Assembly: GCA_015663215.1 (NCBI GenBank)
Contig: DQSP01000140.1
Coordinates: 1 to 6,007, forward strand
Source: Sulfurimonas sp.
GTDB lineage: Bacteria > Campylobacterota > Campylobacteria > Campylobacterales > Sulfurimonadaceae
DNA: 6,007 nt
Direction of reading: 5' to 3'
The notes below the pieces were generated by a model that worked only from the letters and a program-made list of their open reading frames with translations, was not told the DNA's origin and did not search any database. Both the position numbers and the translations under genes were made by a program. Of this stretch, positions 1-5,641 are shown one piece after another (the stretch's first letter is position 1; each line of letters begins with the position of its first letter).

Positions 1-93
1 ATCATAAACTTTGAAAGTTTTAAGAACTATAGGTTTGCCTGTAAGCTCAGCATCTCGCCTTGCTTCTAGCCCAATATCAGTATATCTAGTCAC
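1..93 (-). CDS. Start of a probable tail fibre or collar-type protein (partial, 3' end outside window)
   Basis: Thirty-one codons are open from GTG at 91-93 to the window edge. AAGGAG at 99-104 lies five bases before the GTG, and the first codons overlap the last eight bases of the DUF2612-like gene (GTGACTAG), which is the same coupling seen elsewhere in this operon. The peptide begins MTRYTDIGLEARRDAELTGK and continues PIVLKTFKVYD. 'TDIGL.A...A...GKPI.L..F.V.D' resembles the opening of phage fibre proteins of the DUF3751 kind ('LT..G...L..A...G..V.L....VGDG'), which follow the tail protein I or DUF2612 gene. The family call rests on 31 residues and position and is therefore tentative; that a gene starts here is better supported. 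A second in-frame GTG at 97-99 overlaps the binding site and is less likely. Confidence 0.55.
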   Translation of the reverse strand, partial: MTRYTDIGLEARRDAELTGKPIVLKTFKVYD

Positions 94-1141
94 TATCACT
101 CCTTGTTGTGTAAAGTTGCATTTCACGCTCTATATTTAAAGCGTTATCCTTATCTGAAATGTAAATGCAAGGTTCATTATAGGCGTTTTGCGTAGAAACT
201 TGAACTGGGTACAAAGCAGAGCTATGATTATCTTGTGCAATTACTTCCATGCTCTCTATATACATTAGTTCTATCGTTTGGGGCAATGGTAAAAAAGCCC
301 TAAGTAAAATTAAACATTTTGCTGTCTCTCTGTCGATATTCCCAACATCTACCTTGATTCTATACTCACCACATGGCTCTATAAATGTATCTACCTCTAA
401 AAAATCAGTAATAATCTCGTTAAGTTCTTTATAGTTCACTATTTCTTTTACATTTTTTTGTATTTTTACTTTTATTAGTTTTCTCATACAAATATCGGTC
501 AAGACTATCTCTTCTATATTTACCATAGAGTGCTTATAACTATCTATTGAAAAATTAAGAGTCTCCATAAAGTTACCACAATACCTACGAGAAACACCAA
601 CTATCTTCCCTATCAAATCCAAATAAATGCCATTGGACTTATCTAAGTCTAGCATGTAAGGAATGGTGTCTCCAGCTAAAAAAACATCTTGAGCCATACT
701 TAGAAAAGAGCCTATTACTGATTTTAGTCGTTGGCTCTCTTTGTATTGGGAGGCTAGATATTCTATATGGCTTGTAATGTAATTGCTGTAATCGACAAGA
801 GGAAGAGTTGAGCTTGAGTCTACAAAAGCATTTGGAGAATTTAGTAAATTACTGTAATTTATGTTCGAGCTACCGATGTCGTCGGTCACACCGTATGTGA
901 CTACAATGTTAGTGTAATTTACTAAATTCTCATCAAGAGAGAAAGTAAGATAGAAACCATCATGCTTAGAGATGATTTCTCCCCAAATGGGGAGATTCTG
1001 TTTAAAATCACTTGTAAAGATTTTAAAAGAATCCTGAAGAAGAGCGTAAGAAGAAGACTCCTTAGCATAAGCAGGAACATGTCTAAGCTTTACTTCTGTA
1101 GCATTAGGGCTTATCTCTATGTATTCTGTTATGTATTTCAT
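86..1141 (-). CDS. DUF2612-type baseplate/tail protein with extra N-terminal domain
   Basis: From the chosen ATG the protein has 351 residues. Residues about 126-300 match the DUF2612 pattern: QYKESQRLKSVIGSFLSMAQ, DLDKSNGIYLDLIGKIVGV followed by SRR, a strand with MRKLIKVKIQKN, the helix NYKELNEIITDFLEV, and LLRAFLPLPQTIELMYIE. DUF2612 proteins follow baseplate J genes and act as the wedge or fibre-connector part that tail protein I has in P2 and Mu. Residues 1-120 are extra: a beta-rich start (YIEISPNATEVKLRHVPAY) and a Ser/Asn-rich stretch, not recognised. The ATG at 1139-1141 is preferred because GGAG lies four bases upstream; the frame is open to a GTG at 1163-1165, but that has no ribosome binding site and directly abuts a stem-loop. 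The gene ends in TAG and overlaps the next gene by eight bases. Confidence 0.72.
   Translation of the reverse strand: MKYITEYIEISPNATEVKLRHVPAYAKESSSYALLQDSFKIFTSDFKQNLPIWGEIISKHDGFYLTFSLDENLVNYTNIVVTYGVTDDIGSSNINYSNLLNSPNAFVDSSSTLPLVDYSNYITSHIEYLASQYKESQRLKSVIGSFLSMAQDVFLAGDTIPYMLDLDKSNGIYLDLIGKIVGVSRRYCGNFMETLNFSIDSYKHSMVNIEEIVLTDICMRKLIKVKIQKNVKEIVNYKELNEIITDFLEVDTFIEPCGEYRIKVDVGNIDRETAKCLILLRAFLPLPQTIELMYIESMEVIAQDNHSSALYPVQVSTQNAYNEPCIYISDKDNALNIEREMQLYTTRSDSD
99..104 (-). promoter_or_regulatory. Ribosome binding site for the partial gene at the left edge
   Basis: AAGGAG on the minus strand, five bases before the GTG at 93-91. It lies inside the end of the DUF2612-like gene and is the main evidence that a new gene starts there. 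Confidence 0.7.
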
Positions 1142-1145
1142 TCTA

Positions 1146-1149
1146 CTCC
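1146..1149 (-). promoter_or_regulatory. Ribosome binding site that decides the ATG start of the DUF2612-like gene
   Basis: GGAG on the minus strand lies four bases before the ATG at 1141-1139. The longer reading from GTG at 1165-1163 has only pyrimidine-rich sequence (part of the stem-loop) upstream. The spacing is on the short side but acceptable. Confidence 0.55.
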
Positions 1150-1165
1150 GTTGCTGTTTGCACAC

Positions 1166-1195
1166 TAGAGACAGATGTGTTTTCGTCTGTCTCTA
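1166..1195 (-). promoter_or_regulatory. Perfect 10-bp stem-loop between the fibre-like and DUF2612-like genes
   Basis: TAGAGACAGA (1166-1175) is exactly complementary to TCTGTCTCTA (1186-1195), with a ten-base loop. It lies ten bases past the fibre-like stop and before the ribosome binding site of the next gene. No T-run follows on either strand, so it is not a classic Rho-independent terminator. It may protect a 3' mRNA end, be a processing site, or lower readthrough. Confidence 0.6.
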
Positions 1196-1205
1196 TGGTA
1201 CTAGT

Positions 1206-2099
1206 TCACGCGTTTTCTTTTCCGTTGTGAAGGTAAGAAAATCTAACTTTTGTACTAGACAAATCAACGTGATTTACCATCATGACTTCCATGAAAGTTA
1301 CACCATTGCTCTCTACGAATTCACAACCGTAAGACAACCATGTGCCTGTTACTTCATCCAATACACCACACTCAAAGTTAATAGGGTGACCTTTTGGTTT
1401 GTAGAGACATTCAACTCTGTTTTTCGAGATCGTTTCGTCCCACACAGGAGAAGTAATCTCTGGAATAATTTCCATATTGTTGGCATCATCTGCTGCACTA
1501 GCAACCAATACAGCGAGTGCATGAGTTAGTGCTGAAGAAGCAGCAATCTTAGGGTCGTTAACGCTTAAGTCTACAGCTAAACCATCTTCATGGACGTATC
1601 CAGCAAAGTTTACTTTCTTGTAGCCTTTTGTGAAAAGGAATTTCCAAACACCATCTTTTCTAATGTATAATGCACCAAGAGGTGTTCCATCTTCTTCAGT
1701 TCCAACAACTGGGTCTGCTGAAGCATCAACGACAATAGCAATTACACCATTACGCTCTGGCGTAACAGTAAAGGCATCACGATCAGCAATGTCTACAAAG
1801 TATTCAGAATCATCATTTTCTACAACGAAATTTTGTATCTTTTGAGAAGACCATGTCTTTTCATTAGAAGTTAGGGCATCATCAATGATGCTAGTAAGAG
1901 CTGGAATCTGGGCAATAAGCTCAGAGACTGCTTTTGCTGAAGCAACACGTGAAGCTGTTGGATTATCCAATAAGTCTGCACCACTCGTTGAGATGGCATC
2001 TTTCTTTACTCTAGCTGCTAAATCTACTTGTAGTCCAGCTGTTCCTTCTTGTCCTGAAACAATCATGCCTACTGGCATTGTAGCTTGTGGGTTTAGCAT
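1206..2099 (-). CDS. Fibre-like structural protein, function not assigned
   Basis: I do not recognise this 297-residue protein as a named family. Residues about 46-92 contain NPTASRVASAKAVSELIAQI followed by IDDALTSNEKTWSSQKIQNF. Motifs of the form 'RVASAKAV..L' and 'TWSSQKI' recur in phage tail fibres and other appendages, where they form short trimerising helices. Residues 102-155 (VDIADRDAFT, GVIAIVVDASADPVVG, GALYIRKDGVWKFL) also have a pattern common in fibre stalks and adhesins. The C-terminal part has two Cys in IN-F-E-CGVL and YGCEF and ends in strands (VRFSYLHNG). It is rich in Ala, Asp, Val and Ser, and its G+C is more even and higher (about 42-47% in lines I counted) than in the spike gene. 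It may be a short fibre, a fibre-attachment protein or a wedge decoration. It lies between two genes that usually stand side by side. The start is an ATG with AAGGA six bases before it, and the gene ends in TGA. Confidence 0.6.
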   Translation of the reverse strand: MLNPQATMPVGMIVSGQEGTAGLQVDLAARVKKDAISTSGADLLDNPTASRVASAKAVSELIAQIPALTSIIDDALTSNEKTWSSQKIQNFVVENDDSEYFVDIADRDAFTVTPERNGVIAIVVDASADPVVGTEEDGTPLGALYIRKDGVWKFLFTKGYKKVNFAGYVHEDGLAVDLSVNDPKIAASSALTHALAVLVASAADDANNMEIIPEITSPVWDETISKNRVECLYKPKGHPINFECGVLDEVTGTWLSYGCEFVESNGVTFMEVMMVNHVDLSSTKVRFSYLHNGKENA

Positions 2100-2157
2100 A
2101 TTAAATCCTTGTATTTTATTTTATCTAACAGCTAAAATAATAAACTCTTTTTAAATT
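2100..2157 (-). promoter_or_regulatory. AT-rich spacer with possible weak promoter before the fibre-like gene
   Basis: This is the only clear gap upstream of gene 7; the preceding genes abut or overlap. It is almost entirely A and T and contains TATTAT and TAAAAT on the minus strand, each five of six bases like a -10 box, but no convincing -35 box. AAGGA at 2106-2110 is a good ribosome binding site, six bases before the ATG at 2097-2099. The spacer may hold a promoter or may only be a module boundary. Confidence 0.25.
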
Positions 2158-3048
2158 TTATTGAACCAACACTTTGATGTGTTCTTCGCAAAGAATAATT
2201 TTCTCATACTTTTCTACTTCAACCACCTCCAAGCTCTCTGTAAAGTCAACATCTAAGCACTCTTTTTCCTCTACAGCTTCTAAAGCTTTGTATAGCTTTA
2301 TGTCTATAACTCTAAGCCCCTTGTGTTGGGCTAGAACGTTGCGAACGTACTCGGTGTAGTAAAAATTTCCATAACCTTGACCACAAGTCTCTGTTAGTAG
2401 TCTGTTTTTTATGGACTCTTCATCTAAAGTCTCGCACTCGCACTCTAAATTTGAAAAAAGACCAACGGTTACTTCAAGTTTTATAAATATGAATTTTGGT
2501 CTATAGAACAAAACAGCATCACATTTTCGGTCTACCTTTACAGAGGTGTTCCCCTCTAATGCTCCAGGGGGCATGTAGTCTAAAATGGTTTTAGCAATAG
2601 CCAAATTATCCCCACCCAAGGCATAAACTTCGGTAACACCTCTTTTATACTTTACTGTTACATCTTCTATGTTCTCTATTTTAAAAAGCTCATCTCTTAA
2701 TTTATCTTTTAGCTGTAAAACATTGTTCGGAAGCTGTTCTGTTAATCTAAGCCTTAGCTCCACGTCTGTTTCATTTCGCAACCGAACTAATCCACGTAAT
2801 TGAGACCGATGGTTAAGTAGCATTCCCCCAACATCATCAATATTAAAAGAAGAAAAAACTTTTTCCATCATCTCCCAGACATCATAAATAGCCTCTGCAT
2901 CTATAGCAATTATTTGAGCTTGAGGAGATTCAGGATTCAAATTAATCTTTGAACCAAAAATTCCAACCCATTTTTCTTCAAGCTCTTCTTTTATTATTTC
3001 ATAAGGCTTTTTTAAAAATCCTTTATCTGTTAATCCATATTCTGCCAC
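2158..3048 (-). CDS. Baseplate J-like wedge protein
   Basis: This 296-residue protein is a baseplate wedge component of the baseplate J family (P2 gpJ, Mu gp47, T4 gp6 relatives), whose dimers link wedges into the ring around the hub. The start YGLTDKGFLKKPYEIIKEEL, then GIFGSKINLNPESPQAQII (residues about 29-47) and a helix ending in VFSSFNIDDVGGMLLNHRSQL, is the family signature. It continues with VRLRNETDVELRLRLTEQL, ENIEDVTVKYKR, a VYALGGDNLAIAKTILDYMP element that in this family lies in the central beta-alpha domain, and a 'FI.LEVTVGLFSNLEC' strand near the C-terminal domain. The start is GTG at 3046-3048, overlapping the upstream TAG as TAGTG, with AAGGAG seven bases before it. The C-terminal 35 residues are rich in Glu, Cys and Val and not conserved as far as I can tell. 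The gene ends in TAA, followed by a 58-base spacer. Confidence 0.88.
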   Translation of the reverse strand: MAEYGLTDKGFLKKPYEIIKEELEEKWVGIFGSKINLNPESPQAQIIAIDAEAIYDVWEMMEKVFSSFNIDDVGGMLLNHRSQLRGLVRLRNETDVELRLRLTEQLPNNVLQLKDKLRDELFKIENIEDVTVKYKRGVTEVYALGGDNLAIAKTILDYMPPGALEGNTSVKVDRKCDAVLFYRPKFIFIKLEVTVGLFSNLECECETLDEESIKNRLLTETCGQGYGNFYYTEYVRNVLAQHKGLRVIDIKLYKALEAVEEKECLDVDFTESLEVVEVEKYEKIILCEEHIKVLVQ

Positions 3049-3398
3049 TATATTTCTCCTTGGGTTATGCCATAAATTGTGTCTACTCTAAAAAAAACAC
3101 TCAACATGTTGTTTTTTAAATTCATATCAAAATCTAATATTTTGGTAACGCCCTCTGTTTTTAGAATAGTTTTTCTCAATATGCTTTGGATTGTTATTAG
3201 GTTTGGATTGTTAATAAAAACAAACTCCCACCAAGGGAAACCAACAGTCATGTTGTATCTCCACTTTTTTTTTATGAAAATAATTCGACTTCTAAGGTGC
3301 TGCACTACTTGATCTAAATCAGTTACAAAAACGAGGTCTCCGTTGCTGTCTATTCCAATATCCCATCTGTCTTTGTCTCCTAAACTCATACTTGTCAT
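3048..3398 (-). CDS. Baseplate wedge protein, gp25/gpW-like
   Basis: This 116-residue protein belongs to the gp25-like baseplate wedge family (T4 gp25, P2 gpW), which nucleates the sheath at the baseplate; the 'lysozyme' label sometimes given to this family does not describe a proven enzyme. Visible features are WDIGIDSNGDLVFVTDLDQV near the N-terminus, then QHLRSRIIFIKKKWRYNMT, GFPWWEFVFINNPN, the helix QSILRKTILKTEGV, and a final strand pair NLKNNMLSVFFRVDTIYG. Length and this order fit the family. The ATG at 3396-3398 has AGGAG five bases upstream, and that site overlaps the TAG stop of the spike gene. The stop forms TAGTG with the GTG start of the J-like gene. An A9 run (plus strand T9 at 3265-3273) encodes the KKK in FIKKKW. 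Being between spike and J-like genes is the normal place. Confidence 0.85.
   Translation of the reverse strand: MTSMSLGDKDRWDIGIDSNGDLVFVTDLDQVVQHLRSRIIFIKKKWRYNMTVGFPWWEFVFINNPNLITIQSILRKTILKTEGVTKILDFDMNLKNNMLSVFFRVDTIYGITQGEI
3056..3061 (-). promoter_or_regulatory. Ribosome binding site for the GTG start of the J-like gene
   Basis: AAGGAG on the minus strand lies seven bases before the GTG at 3048-3046. It is inside the last codons of the gp25-like gene and so couples the two genes. It supports the GTG, which places the family motif YGLTDKGF at residue 4. Confidence 0.8.
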
Positions 3399-3406
3399 AT
3401 CTACTC

Positions 3407-4084
3407 CTACACTGGTGTGGTCGTTTTTGATGGTCCAGACTTTACAGCACCATGCATATGACCTAAAAGACTTATGGCTTTTGCCAACACATCACTAAGC
3501 GATTTTATTACCTTTGTAACAGTCAGTTTCCCCTCTATATCAACAGTACCAATAAGCTTTATGTTTTTAGATTTTATCTCGATGTTTTCATCTTCTATTT
3601 TTACATAATTCTCATTTTTATAATTCAATTCTATTTTATCATCAAAAAGTTTTATAAAAATATTTTTATCTAAATCTCTAATAGTTAAACAATCTATATC
3701 ATAGTCGTTTATAACGTTGTCTAAAGGATAAGCAATTAGGTTTGAAGCAATCGCATCATTAATGTTATGTGTACGCAAATCTTTAGAATCTCTTTCTCCA
3801 TCTACTAACCATTTATCTATGCTTCGATGCTGAAACAAAAGCTGAACTTTGTCACCTACTTCTACAGGAAAAGTAATTACAAAAACACCACTTCTCATAA
3901 AAGAAAAAGGAACATCTTTCAGCGTGGCTATGCTTTTGTTTCCCCCTCCTATTTGCTCTAAAATATCAATATCAATTTCTCCCGTTTGGGTTTCTGAATC
4001 AAAAAAAACCACCGTACCAGGAATAGCAACATGTACCCCACGCATGTAGGATTCAAAACTCTCTCTAAGGACTTTTTCAAGCAA
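3407..4084 (-). CDS. Baseplate central spike protein, Gp138/gpV-like
   Basis: This 225-residue protein would form the trimeric needle that pierces the host envelope. Residues about 5-115 match the Gp138 N-terminal OB-fold domain: LRESFESYMRGVHVAIPGTV, FFDSETQTGEI, DVPFSFMRSGVFVITFPVEV, GDKVQLLFQHRSIDKWLVDG, NINDAIASN. Residues 128-190 are short repeated strands (IRDLDKNIFIKLFDD, YVKIEDENIEIKSKNIKLIG, VDIEGKLTV) that suit a triple-stranded beta-helix. The C-terminus has GHMHGAVKSGPSKTTTPV. In the related spikes of P2 (gpV) and phi92 (gp138) a HxH motif from three chains binds iron at the tip; here His209 and His211 would do so. The start is TTG at 4082-4084, chosen because AAAGGGG sits six bases upstream and because the family motif begins before the first ATG (residue 14), which has no good ribosome binding site. 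The gene overlaps the hub gene by eight bases and ends in TAG. Confidence 0.88.
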   Translation of the reverse strand: MLEKVLRESFESYMRGVHVAIPGTVVFFDSETQTGEIDIDILEQIGGGNKSIATLKDVPFSFMRSGVFVITFPVEVGDKVQLLFQHRSIDKWLVDGERDSKDLRTHNINDAIASNLIAYPLDNVINDYDIDCLTIRDLDKNIFIKLFDDKIELNYKNENYVKIEDENIEIKSKNIKLIGTVDIEGKLTVTKVIKSLSDVLAKAISLLGHMHGAVKSGPSKTTTPV

Positions 4085-4874
4085 GATTTACCCCTTTAAC
4101 TAAACTAAACCACTCTCGTGAGTGTGTGTCCCCTTTAAACGTAAGTTCATCTATTCTATAGTTACGTTTTAAAAACTTTGATTCTAATCGAAATAAATCA
4201 TTACACTTTAGATTGTTATTTAGAAGTGTTTTCACGTCTACCCCTTTTTCTGTAGCTATTGGGACTTCTATCATGCCACTTTCTACAGATATTATTTCAC
4301 TTAACCCCGTGTGTTGCTTATTACGAACTAAAGAAAAAATATGATTTTCTATTGTATAAGCAAAGTCATATTTTGTTGCTAGTCGGTCAAGTTCTTCTCT
4401 TACTGAACCTGTAAAAGTAGTGGCTCTCTTATTGGCTTCTAAATCGTCTATGCCAATAATCTTCCCTATTTTAATTCCCTCTAGTTTAGAAGCTAAAGCA
4501 TTTATGTGAGCTTTTAGGTTAGAGTTGGAGGGTAAAGTTACATTTATGGTACTTTTACGCAATGCATTGTCTCCATCCCCAGCTGTTATTCTTGTTACCA
4601 TGTCTGCTCCTGTCTTTTTGTGGGAAACTTCTCTAATGTCCCCACGAAAGATTAACCCAACATCTGAGGCATAACCTGCAAAGAGTTCAACTGTTACACC
4701 CTCATTTTTTATATTGGCTCTGGTTGTTTCATTGAGATTATATATTTCTATAGTAGCTTTGTTTTGCTCCCTAGACCTATTTTTTTTTATATCAAACTTA
4801 ATTCTAAGTTTACGAATTTCTATTATTTTATTTTTCACCAAAACTCTAAATAAAACTTGTCTATTGAAAAACAT
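4077..4874 (-). CDS. Baseplate hub protein (gp27/gpD-like)
   Basis: This 265-residue protein probably forms the trimeric hub that joins the tail tube to the spike. Its N-terminal part contains LRIKFDIKKNRSREQNKATIE (residues 23-43), followed by IYNLNETTRANIKNEGVTVELFAGY and LIFRGDIREVSH. A 'F.I.K.....N.A.I.IYNLN...R' start with a following 'V.L.AGY......F.G.I' is typical of hub proteins from phages with a Gp138-type spike. The middle has KAHINALASKLEG and SVREELDRLATKYDFAYTIE, then a C-terminal beta-rich part ending RIDELTFKGDTHSREWFSLV, also usual for this family. The ATG at 4872-4874 overlaps the upstream TAA as TAATG, and AAAGGA lies six bases before it. The gene overlaps the spike gene by eight bases. 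An A9 run (T9 on the plus strand at 4780-4788) lies in codons for residues IKKN. No lysozyme or peptidase motif is seen. Confidence 0.82.
   Translation of the reverse strand: MFFNRQVLFRVLVKNKIIEIRKLRIKFDIKKNRSREQNKATIEIYNLNETTRANIKNEGVTVELFAGYASDVGLIFRGDIREVSHKKTGADMVTRITAGDGDNALRKSTINVTLPSNSNLKAHINALASKLEGIKIGKIIGIDDLEANKRATTFTGSVREELDRLATKYDFAYTIENHIFSLVRNKQHTGLSEIISVESGMIEVPIATEKGVDVKTLLNNNLKCNDLFRLESKFLKRNYRIDELTFKGDTHSREWFSLVKGVNLA
4091..4097 (-). promoter_or_regulatory. Ribosome binding site that decides the TTG start of the spike gene
   Basis: On the minus strand AAAGGGG lies six bases before the TTG at 4084-4082, inside the hub coding region. The alternative ATG at 4045-4043 has no purine-rich site at a suitable distance. 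This supports the rare start codon and translational coupling to the hub gene. Confidence 0.75.
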
Positions 4875-5641
4875 TAAACATCCTTTGTGTCTGGAACATA
4901 AAAAACCGTAGAGCTTTTTAAATCCTCTCTGTTTATTTCTTCTTTTTTAGTCACAGCAACCAAGCTTTTATCTTCACCCATAAATTCCACAAGGTTCTTG
5001 TTTGGTGTGACTTTAATGCCATTGAACTTACTTTCTCCATCTTCACCCACACCCACAAACCAAGATGACATGATTGAGTTATACCCAGCATCAACATCAA
5101 ACTTATCAACGCTAACGCTCTGCTTTGGTTCGTTACTTAAATCTAGTTCAAAGCTCTTTTTTCCCTCAACGCTCAAACTCTCTTTATGTGCAACCTCTCC
5201 ACGCTTGTTGCTGGAGGTTAACTTGTCTTTTGCATCACTAGAGCTTAAAGTTCTACTCTCTATTAGCATCTGCTTTGATTTTGCAAATTTCACCTCTTGA
5301 AACTTTAAGCTCATCATAATTAAATCGCCTACAGTTGCCTCTCTTGTAGTCTCTACAGATTCAAGCAAGAAATTCTCGTACAAATCCAAGTGTGTTTGTA
5401 TGTCCAGAAGTACACGCTCATCACGCAGTGCCACCATGGTCGTATAGACTTCGCTAGGGTTATCACTTTTCATTACTCCAGTAGAGACATTTAAAGTTTT
5501 TGGCTTCAAGATTGTATGGTCATTTACAAAACTTCCATCTTCTAAAGGAAATTGAGTAATTTCAGAAGTAGACGAGTGACTGTCTTTTACCACTCCATCA
5601 AAAGAGATAATCTCTCCAGTGCTTAGATGCAGATATATCAT
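4874..5641 (-). CDS. Dit-like baseplate protein with probable fused plug domain
   Basis: This 255-residue protein would sit in the central baseplate, between the tail tube and the hub. Residues about 10-122 match the N-terminal domain of Dit-like proteins of contractile-tail phages: ISFDGVVKDSHSS, then ITQFPLEDGSFVNDH, KPKTLNVSTGVMKS, and a region with LDIQTHLDLYENFLLESV and LIMMSLKFQEVKFAKS. Residues 123-160 are a Ser/Lys-rich linker. Residues about 162-252 (KSFELDLSNEPKQSVSV, then YNSIMSSWFVGVGEDGE, GIKVTPNKNLVEF, STVFYVPD) resemble the small baseplate plug proteins of the DUF6983/Pam3 gp18 type, which in many phages are a separate gene of about 100 codons in exactly this place. The fusion is my inference from the motif pattern. 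The ATG at 5639-5641 abuts the tape measure TAG stop, and its AAGGAT ribosome binding site lies inside that gene's last codons, six bases before the start. The stop overlaps the hub start as TAATG. Confidence 0.75.
   Translation of the reverse strand: MIYLHLSTGEIISFDGVVKDSHSSTSEITQFPLEDGSFVNDHTILKPKTLNVSTGVMKSDNPSEVYTTMVALRDERVLLDIQTHLDLYENFLLESVETTREATVGDLIMMSLKFQEVKFAKSKQMLIESRTLSSSDAKDKLTSSNKRGEVAHKESLSVEGKKSFELDLSNEPKQSVSVDKFDVDAGYNSIMSSWFVGVGEDGESKFNGIKVTPNKNLVEFMGEDKSLVAVTKKEEINREDLKSSTVFYVPDTKDV

Noticed and set aside
1142..1165. Longer N-terminus of the DUF2612-like protein from GTG at 1163-1165
   Set aside because: No ribosome binding site precedes it and the stem-loop would block initiation. 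The ATG at 1139-1141 has GGAG upstream.
1166..1195. Rho-independent terminator
   Set aside because: Stem has only four G/C pairs in ten and no T-run follows in either direction, so kept only as a stem-loop of unknown role.
1119..1529. Plus-strand open frame of 136 codons
   Set aside because: It crosses the start of the DUF2612-like gene, the stem-loop and the end of the fibre-like gene. Its translation is rich in Cys, Phe and Tyr, has no recognisable domain, and no ribosome binding site was seen. It is a shadow frame.
3048..3398. Active lysozyme (gp25 'lysozyme' label)
   Set aside because: The family name is historic. The 116-residue protein matches the wedge core only and no separate catalytic domain is visible.
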